From NCBI GenBank assembly GCA_027488055.1, contig JAIYCK010000012.1, forward strand, positions 1 to 11,093: DNA of 11,093 nt. The letters are read 5' to 3'. This document shows positions 6,400 through 11,093 of this stretch, in pieces (within the stretch, counting starts at the first letter, position 1; each line of letters opens with the position of its first letter). Made by a program: the position numbers and the translations under genes. The notes below the pieces were generated by a model that saw only the letters and a program-made list of their open reading frames with translations, had not been told where the DNA came from and did no database searches. The stretch is from Flavobacteriales bacterium (GTDB taxonomy: Bacteria; Bacteroidota; Bacteroidia; Flavobacteriales_D; Sanyastnellaceae).

Positions 6400-6407
6400 C
6401 AAATATA
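6400..6407 (-). promoter_or_regulatory. Bacteroidota-type -7 box of the isomerase gene
   Basis: On the minus strand this reads TATATTTG, an exact match to TAnnTTTG. A perfect -33 TTG is absent at normal distance; TTA lies 17 bases upstream. The box ends four bases before the ATG at 6395, the same geometry as at hemW, which suggests a leaderless or nearly leaderless transcript. Confidence 0.5.
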
Positions 6408-6620
6408 CAAAAGCGTTGATAACCTAATACGACCTCAAGGGCGCTTATATGGAGTCCAATTGCCCATCAAATGGTTCCCTTCCAAATTCGAGCCAAATTG
6501 TGGGAATGGGTCCCAGCTTCATCATCATTTGAGGTCCGTTTATTCGAACTAAAGCAACATGGCTTAACTTCGTCCCATCAACCGAGTGCTTGCACTCCAA
6601 AAAAGCTAAGAGGATTGACC

Positions 6621-8057
6621 ATGACAGAAATTAAATATTCCAAATCGCCTTTGCTCAATATTTCGAGCATTACTCTTTTTTATGATGATTCAGCCACAAA
6701 ATTGGATCTCGAGCGGCCACAAATCAACTTCATCAAAAAGGAATTGGACGCCATCAAGGACTGCATTCTACTCCAGGAGCTGGGGTTGATGCACTTTTAC
6801 ATACCTGTAAAGCGTGAAGCACTTACAGGCGAAACCTCAGAGAAATTGCGCCGCATCGGAAATCGTATTTTGGGCCAACTCAATACCATGCGCATTGCGG
6901 AAGTGGTCATCAACAGCGAAGTGCCAGAAGCTGGCTACTCCTTATTGGTGGCGGAAGGCATGGCTTTGGGGAATTATCAGTTTCTTAAATACTTAAAGGC
7001 CAAGAACACGAAGAAAAATAGTTTCGCAAAAATTCATGTCCACGATGCCAAAGTAAAATTGGCAGATGTGAGTGAATTGAATCAGCTGGTACATGCGACG
7101 TTGTTGGCGCGTACCCTCATCAACGAACCACATTCCTACCTTACTGCCACGCAGTTTTCCAAGGAAATGCAAAAGGCAGGAAAAGAAGCTGGTTTCAGTG
7201 TGAAGGTGATGACCAAAAAGGAAATTGAAGCGAAGAAAATGGGAGGGCTTTTGGCAGTCAACTTCGGAAGTGTCGAGCCACCTACCTTCACGGTCATGGA
7301 GTATCGCCACGAAAAACCAAAGAACAAAAAGCCGATCGTTTTGGTTGGAAAAGGCGTGGTATTCGATACCGGCGGATTGAGCCTGAAGCCTACGCCCGGC
7401 AGCATGGATGAAATGAAATGCGATATGAGCGGTGGCGCTGCAGTGGTAGGTGCCATGCATGCCATAGCGGCCAATCAGTTGGCCGTGCATGTGATCGGAA
7501 TCGTTCCTGCCACGGATAATCGTCCCGGCATGAATGCCGTGTGTCCTCAGGACATCATCACCATCAGCGATGGCACCACAGTAGAGGTACTCAATACGGA
7601 TGCAGAGGGTCGTTTGATCTTGGCTGATGCGTTGGTTTGGGCCAAACAATACAAACCTGAATTGTGCATCGATTTGGCCACTCTTACTGGTGCGGCCATC
7701 AGAGCCATCGGCAATTATGCGAGCGCAACCATGGGAACCGCTGAGCAGCAAATCATGGATGCATTGGCTGAAAGTGGCATGAATGTGTGGGAGCGCACGA
7801 TCCAATTCCCTATGTGGGCCGAGTATGGTGAAGAAATGAAAAGTGATATCGCCGATCTCAAAAACTTGGGTGGAGCCAACGCTGGACATATCAGTGCAGG
7901 TAAGTTTTTAGAACATTTTACGGACTACCCTTGGATACACATTGATATTGCAGGCCCTGCTTACAGCAACAGCGCTTCTGATTATCGCACCAAAGGTGGT
8001 TCAGGCGTTGGTGTAAGATTGTTATACGATTTCATTAAGCGTCGTTACAACGCTTAA
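6621..8057 (+). CDS. pepA: M17 family leucyl aminopeptidase
   Basis: A 478-residue cytosolic-type metalloaminopeptidase that removes N-terminal amino acids using two metal ions. The catalytic C-terminal domain is complete. By alignment with the well-studied E. coli PepA motifs, the metal ligands are Lys244 and Asp249 (VGKGVVFDTGG), Asp268 (MKCDMSGGAA), Asp327 and Glu329 (NTDAEGR); the catalytic residues are Lys256 and Arg331. One extra residue lies between Lys256 and Asp268 compared with E. coli PepA. The N-terminal macro-like domain (about 1-150) is diverged, as usual. ATG at 6621 is chosen because the frame, although open back to 6471, has no family-like sequence before MTEIKYSK, and AAGAGGA lies about 8 bases upstream as a plausible ribosome-binding site. 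A near-match -7 box (TAACTTCG) lies some 50 bases upstream. It is the first gene of the rightward cluster, with pdxA following 48 bases after its stop. Confidence 0.92.
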   Translation: MTEIKYSKSPLLNISSITLFYDDSATKLDLERPQINFIKKELDAIKDCILLQELGLMHFYIPVKREALTGETSEKLRRIGNRILGQLNTMRIAEVVINSEVPEAGYSLLVAEGMALGNYQFLKYLKAKNTKKNSFAKIHVHDAKVKLADVSELNQLVHATLLARTLINEPHSYLTATQFSKEMQKAGKEAGFSVKVMTKKEIEAKKMGGLLAVNFGSVEPPTFTVMEYRHEKPKNKKPIVLVGKGVVFDTGGLSLKPTPGSMDEMKCDMSGGAAVVGAMHAIAANQLAVHVIGIVPATDNRPGMNAVCPQDIITISDGTTVEVLNTDAEGRLILADALVWAKQYKPELCIDLATLTGAAIRAIGNYASATMGTAEQQIMDALAESGMNVWERTIQFPMWAEYGEEMKSDIADLKNLGGANAGHISAGKFLEHFTDYPWIHIDIAGPAYSNSASDYRTKGGSGVGVRLLYDFIKRRYNA

Positions 8058-8105
8058 TTTTCTTAGAGAAGGATGCCGATTGATTTCGGCTTAGACAAAA
8101 ATATT

Positions 8106-9179
8106 ATGAGTGAGTTTCGAGTGAAGATAGGTATCACCGCTGGTGATCCAAATGGAGTAGGTCCAGAGATTATTATCAAGGCATTGTCTGATAGTCGGCT
8201 ATTGGATCATATTACACCCATCATTTATGCCAATCCTGAAGTCATCAAGGCGCATAAAAAGGCCATTGGTGGAGAAGAATTCAATTACAACACCGTGAAG
8301 TCGGCAAGTGAGGCATTGCCGAAAAAAGTGAACTTGGTAAATGTTTGGAAGGAATACGGCGCACAATTGCAAATGGGCAAGGCCGACAAAGAAGCCGGGG
8401 AGTTTGCGTTCAAAAGCTTGGAAGCGGCAGTGGCCGATCTTGCGAGCAACAAAATTGATGCACTGGTGACCGCGCCCATCAACAAGGACACCATCCAAAG
8501 CAAGGATTTTCAATTTCCCGGACATACTGAATACCTCGCGAAATTTGCGCAAACAGAAAAAGTACTCATGTTTTTGGTGAGTGATTTTTTGAAGGTAGGC
8601 ATTGTCACAGGCCATGTATCCATCAAGGAGGTTGCACAGCAAATTACCAAGGAAAAAATCATGGAGAAACTAATCCTCATGAACGATAGCCTGGTGCGTG
8701 ATTTCGGGGTCAACAAACCAAAAATCGCCGTTCTTGGTCTGAATCCCCACGCAGGGGACAACGGGCTTCTTGGTTTGGAGGAAAAGGAGATCATACAACC
8801 AGCAGTGCGCGAGGCCAACGACAAAGGCATGTATGTCTTTGGACCGTATGGTGCAGATGGTTTTTTTGGAAGTGCCAATTACCGAAAATTCGACGCAGTG
8901 CTTGCCATGTATCACGATCAGGGTTTGGCGCCATTCAAGGCCCTGGCTTTTGATTCAGGAGTCAATTTTACTGCAGGATTGCCTGTGGTGCGCACATCAC
9001 CCGATCATGGGACTTCATTTGATATTGCGGGCCAAGGCAAGGCGGATGAGTCTTCCTTCCGATCGGCCATCTACGCGGCGGCCGATATTTATAACCAACG
9101 CCGCGCATACCGCGAATATGCTTCCAACCCTTTGCGCAAACAAGAGGTGAGGGATAGCCGCGACGATCAACGCGAATAA
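8106..9179 (+). CDS. pdxA: 4-hydroxythreonine-4-phosphate dehydrogenase PdxA
   Basis: A 357-residue enzyme of the DXP-dependent vitamin B6 pathway. It oxidises 4-phosphohydroxy-L-threonine with NAD; the product decarboxylates to 3-amino-2-oxopropyl phosphate, which PdxJ joins with DXP to form pyridoxine 5'-phosphate. Motifs occur in order: GDPNGVGPEI (14-22), TAPINKD (122-128), GHTEYLA (substrate His140 and Thr141), GHVSIKEV (metal His170), LNPHAGDNG (metal His215), YHDQGLAPFKAL (metal His270) and SPDHGTSFDIAG (298-309). All expected ligands are present. ATG at 8106 is preferred because the family starts a few residues before the ITAGDP strand; an upstream in-frame ATG at 8073 would add 11 residues and has AGAAGG directly touching it. 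A small hairpin (GCCGA 8075-8079, TCGGC 8086-8090) lies between the two starts. No terminator separates it from pepA, and rlmH follows after 25 bases, so it is probably in an operon. Confidence 0.94.
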   Translation: MSEFRVKIGITAGDPNGVGPEIIIKALSDSRLLDHITPIIYANPEVIKAHKKAIGGEEFNYNTVKSASEALPKKVNLVNVWKEYGAQLQMGKADKEAGEFAFKSLEAAVADLASNKIDALVTAPINKDTIQSKDFQFPGHTEYLAKFAQTEKVLMFLVSDFLKVGIVTGHVSIKEVAQQITKEKIMEKLILMNDSLVRDFGVNKPKIAVLGLNPHAGDNGLLGLEEKEIIQPAVREANDKGMYVFGPYGADGFFGSANYRKFDAVLAMYHDQGLAPFKALAFDSGVNFTAGLPVVRTSPDHGTSFDIAGQGKADESSFRSAIYAAADIYNQRRAYREYASNPLRKQEVRDSRDDQRE

Positions 9180-9182
9180 TTC

Positions 9183-9197
9183 CCGAACGAATATTCG
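9183..9197. repeat. Palindromic element before rlmH, similar to one at 658-672
   Basis: The 15-mer CCGAACGAATATTCG contains the perfect palindrome CGAATATTCG (9188-9197) and starts 3 bases after the pdxA stop, 8 bases before the rlmH ATG. A 15-mer at 658-672, just after the M20 stop and overlapping the lipoprotein start, differs at two positions and also has inverted CGAATG/CATTCG arms. Both may be small RNA structures or operators, or chance. Confidence 0.3.
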
Positions 9198-9204
9198 GTA
9201 TTTC

Positions 9205-9675
9205 ATGACCATTCGTTTATTATCAATAGGTAAAACCCAACATGCTTATCTCAAGCAAGGGATTGCCATGTACCTCGATCGGCTGCAGCACTACGCGCGC
9301 GTGGAGTATGTGGAATTACCAGATGTGGCACAACAGGGACTTTCGGCCGATCAACTCAAGCAGCGTGAAGCAGATCTTATATTGAAAAATGTAAAAGCAG
9401 ACCATGTTTTGTTTTTGTTGGATGAGCATGGAAAGGAATATACCTCGAGGGAAATGGCGGCCTTCTTCCAAAAACAAATGAACGCGGGCACCAAAACCCT
9501 GGTCCTACTCATAGGAGGAGCTTTTGGATTTGCACCAGCCATTCATGAGCGTGCCGCGGGTAAGATATCCATGTCGAGACTTACCTTGCCGCATGAACTC
9601 ATTCGGCTTTTCCTTGTTGAACAAGTTTACAGAGCACATACCATTTTGAAAGGAGAAAAATACCATCATGACTGA
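9205..9675 (+). CDS. rlmH: RlmH, 23S rRNA pseudouridine-1915 N3-methyltransferase
   Basis: A 156-residue SPOUT-class methyltransferase, the usual length for the family. RlmH uses S-adenosylmethionine to methylate pseudouridine 1915 in helix 69 of 23S rRNA on assembled 70S ribosomes, acting as a homodimer. Diagnostic segments are LLDEHGKEYTS (71-81), the SAM-binding trefoil-knot LLIGGAFGF (101-109) and the near-invariant C terminus with LTLPHELIRLFLVEQVYRAHTILKGEKYHH (given in parts: LTLPHELIRL at 126-135, LKGEKYHH at 148-155). The start is ATG at 9205, giving the normal N-terminal strand MTIRLLSIGK; no Shine-Dalgarno is visible, but a small palindrome sits just before it. The last 8 bases overlap the start of dxr, so the two are probably translationally coupled. 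Confidence 0.95.
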   Translation: MTIRLLSIGKTQHAYLKQGIAMYLDRLQHYARVEYVELPDVAQQGLSADQLKQREADLILKNVKADHVLFLLDEHGKEYTSREMAAFFQKQMNAGTKTLVLLIGGAFGFAPAIHERAAGKISMSRLTLPHELIRLFLVEQVYRAHTILKGEKYHHD

Positions 9676-10840
9676 GCCCACCGAACAACCCAAAAAAATT
9701 GCCATTCTCGGCAGCACTGGCAGTATTGGAAAACAAGCGCTGGAAGTCGTTTCAGAACAATCTTCCCATTTTCAGGTGGAGGTCTTGACCGCAGGTACGA
9801 ATGCGGAATTGCTTATCGAACAAGCGTTGCAGTATCAACCCAATGCGGTTGTCATCGGCGATGAACGCAAATACGAGCAAGTGAAGGATGCGCTGTGGAA
9901 TGCAGGCATCAAAGTCTATGCGGGTAGAGATGCCCTCAATCAAATTGTAGAAAGCACTGAGGTGGAGATGGTACTCACAGCTTTGGTGGGTAGCGCAGGT
10001 CTGGAACCGACCGTAAGAGCGATCCAGAGCGGCAAACAAATTGCCTTGGCGAATAAAGAGACCCTGGTGGTGGCGGGCGAAATTGTCACGGAGTTGGCGC
10101 GCAAGCATGCGGTCAATATTTATCCTGTGGACAGCGAGCACAGCGCCATTTTTCAATGCCTGGCAGGAGAATGGAATAATCCAATCGAAAAAATTTATCT
10201 CACGGCCAGCGGCGGTCCTTTCAGAGGTAGAACATTGAATGACCTTTCCACCGTGACACTCGATCAAGCGTTGAAGCACCCCAATTGGGCCATGGGTGCC
10301 AAGATCACAATCGATTCTGCTACGATGATGAACAAAGGCTTGGAGGTGATAGAGGCGCGTTGGTTGTTTCATCTAAAACCGGAGCAGATCGATGTCATTG
10401 TCCATCCTCAAAGCATCGTACACAGCTTAGTGCAATTCAGGGATGGCAGTATGAAAGCACAAATGGGATTGCCTGATATGAAGCTCCCAATTCAATATGC
10501 CATGGCCTATCCGCAGCGTTTGGCCAATGATTTTCCGAGGTTCGATTTCATGCAGTATCCGCAACTCACATTCGAAAAGCCTGATTTGGATACCTTCCGA
10601 TGTTTGCGTTTGGCGTATCAGGCCATGGAGGCAGGCGGCAATATGCCATGCGTGCTGAATGCGGCCAATGAGATGGCTGTAGCTGATTTTCTAGAGAAAA
10701 AAATCACGTTCTTGCAAATTGCCGAGCAAGTGGAAGCGGCCATGCAAAAATGCACCTTCATTGCCAAGCCCACCATTGAAGATTATTACCAATCGGATGC
10801 GGAAACACGCCGTGTTTATGTCGAAGCCAATGCGTCCTAA
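9668..10840 (+). CDS. dxr: 1-deoxy-D-xylulose 5-phosphate reductoisomerase Dxr (IspC)
   Basis: A 390-residue enzyme catalysing the first committed step of the MEP isoprenoid pathway, DXP plus NADPH to 2-C-methyl-D-erythritol 4-phosphate; the target of fosmidomycin. The NADPH-binding loop GSTGSIG is at 15-21, and ALANKETLV holds Lys130. The divalent-metal ligands are Asp155 and Glu157 (PVDSEHSA) and Glu226 (NKGLEVIEA), with ASGGPFRGR (180-188), HPNWAMG (204-210) and Asn222/Lys223 in the substrate site. The C-terminal helical domain with NAANEMAVADFL is complete. The start ATG at 9668 lies inside rlmH: the shared bases are ATGACTGA, so stop and start overlap by 8. AAAGGAG about 12 bases upstream may help initiation, although it is also constrained by rlmH coding. 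The adenosyltransferase gene follows after 15 A/T-rich bases. Confidence 0.96.
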   Translation: MTEPTEQPKKIAILGSTGSIGKQALEVVSEQSSHFQVEVLTAGTNAELLIEQALQYQPNAVVIGDERKYEQVKDALWNAGIKVYAGRDALNQIVESTEVEMVLTALVGSAGLEPTVRAIQSGKQIALANKETLVVAGEIVTELARKHAVNIYPVDSEHSAIFQCLAGEWNNPIEKIYLTASGGPFRGRTLNDLSTVTLDQALKHPNWAMGAKITIDSATMMNKGLEVIEARWLFHLKPEQIDVIVHPQSIVHSLVQFRDGSMKAQMGLPDMKLPIQYAMAYPQRLANDFPRFDFMQYPQLTFEKPDLDTFRCLRLAYQAMEAGGNMPCVLNAANEMAVADFLEKKITFLQIAEQVEAAMQKCTFIAKPTIEDYYQSDAETRRVYVEANAS

Positions 10841-10855
10841 TTTATTTATTTTTAA

Positions 10856-11093
10856 ATGAAAGTTTACACTAAAACGGGAGATCAAGGCACCACCATGCTA
10901 TTGGGCGGTGTGCGAGTTCCCAAGCACTCCCTTGCCATCGACACCTATGGGACGGTCGATGAACTGAATTCACACATTGGTCTGTTGCGCGATTTATCTG
11001 GTTTTGAGCCGCACAAAGAACTCCTCTTGGAAATCCAAGATCGACTTTTCACCATGGGAAGCCATTTGGCCGTGCATCCAGATCACGAGGGTA
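10856..11093 (+). CDS. PduO-type cob(I)alamin adenosyltransferase, N-terminal part
   Basis: The frame runs off the right edge; 79 codons are visible of a family usually about 180-190 residues long. The enzyme transfers the 5'-deoxyadenosyl group of ATP to cob(I)alamin or cob(I)inamide to make the coenzyme form of B12. The start matches the family's ATP-binding signature: VYTKTGDQGTTMLLGGVRVPK (residues 3-23, shown here to mark its extent as KVYTKTGDQGTT plus GGVRVPK), followed by DTYGTVDELNSHIGL, the typical first helix. ATG at 10856 gives the usual short lead of two residues before the VYTKTGD strand. The gap from dxr is 15 bases of nearly pure A/T (TTTATTTATTTTTAA), a typical Bacteroidota translation-initiation context, and shows no terminator, so co-transcription with dxr is likely. 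The conserved C-terminal half, including its Arg/Glu active-site residues, is not visible. Confidence 0.9.
   Translation, partial: MKVYTKTGDQGTTMLLGGVRVPKHSLAIDTYGTVDELNSHIGLLRDLSGFEPHKELLLEIQDRLFTMGSHLAVHPDHEG

Noticed and set aside
6471..6620. In-frame 50-codon extension upstream of the aminopeptidase ATG
   Set aside because: The extra residues look unlike any M17 N terminus or signal peptide, and a plausible ribosome-binding sequence precedes the ATG at 6621. The open frame is probably chance.
6993..7889. A 298-codon open frame on the minus strand opposite the aminopeptidase gene
   Set aside because: The plus strand encodes a clear M17 enzyme with all catalytic residues. The antisense translation has no recognisable domain and looks like a by-product of codon usage.
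8075..8090. Hairpin GCCGA/TCGGC between pepA and pdxA as a terminator
   Set aside because: The stem is only 5 bp and no T-run follows, so it should not end transcription.
9752..10372. A 206-codon open frame on the minus strand opposite dxr
   Set aside because: It lies wholly inside a complete dxr gene, has no family features and no promoter-like sequence that would single it out.
1..11093. Defence system, mobile element, CRISPR array or tRNA
   Set aside because: Gaps between genes are all under about 230 bases, the genes are housekeeping or envelope functions, and I saw no regular repeats, transposase or cloverleaf-like sequence.

Overview
The window is a compact stretch of ordinary bacterial chromosome, almost certainly from the phylum Bacteroidota. 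The evidence is a PorP/SprF-family protein beside a secreted protein with a type B C-terminal sorting domain of the type IX secretion system (T9SS), promoter elements matching the Bacteroidota -7 box TAnnTTTG, and weak or absent Shine-Dalgarno sequences. A genus cannot be named from these data. Base composition looks even throughout. I see no mobile element, tRNA, rRNA or CRISPR array, and no gap between genes longer than about 230 bases.

Layout, left to right. (1) 1-657 (+): C-terminal part of an M20 metallopeptidase (dipeptidase type), followed by a strong intrinsic terminator at 685-712. (2) 662-1144 (+): a small LEA/WHy-domain lipoprotein whose signal-peptide codons contain that terminator. 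(3) 1147-3087 (-): a T9SS pair, the secreted type B cargo (2092-3087) upstream and the PorP/SprF partner (1147-2091) directly downstream, separated only by one TGA codon in a shared frame. (4) 3218-3724 (-): a biotin carboxyl carrier protein with no carboxylase partner in view. (5) 3818-4942 (+): hemW, radical SAM heme chaperone, transcribed divergently from the carrier gene. (6) 4976-5749 (+): a cyclase/kynurenine-formamidase-like metal hydrolase. (7) 5766-6395 (-): a secreted parvulin-type peptidyl-prolyl isomerase, convergent with the cyclase. (8) 6621 to the window end (+): a probable operon of M17 leucyl aminopeptidase, pdxA, rlmH, dxr and a PduO-type cobalamin adenosyltransferase that runs off the right edge.

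How the genes work together. The cargo/PorP pair forms a cell-surface secretion module. The rightward cluster is mostly cofactor and precursor metabolism: PdxA supplies the amine partner that PdxJ condenses with 1-deoxyxylulose 5-phosphate (DXP) to make vitamin B6, while Dxr commits DXP to isoprenoids, so the two genes sit on both sides of the DXP branch point with rlmH between them. HemW and the cobalamin adenosyltransferase add tetrapyrrole cofactor handling.

I found no convincing undescribed multi-gene system. The observations most worth checking are at the level of expression: a terminator doubling as signal-peptide coding sequence, a TGA-TTG junction between two in-frame genes, and two promoters placed so close to their start codons that the transcripts may be leaderless.
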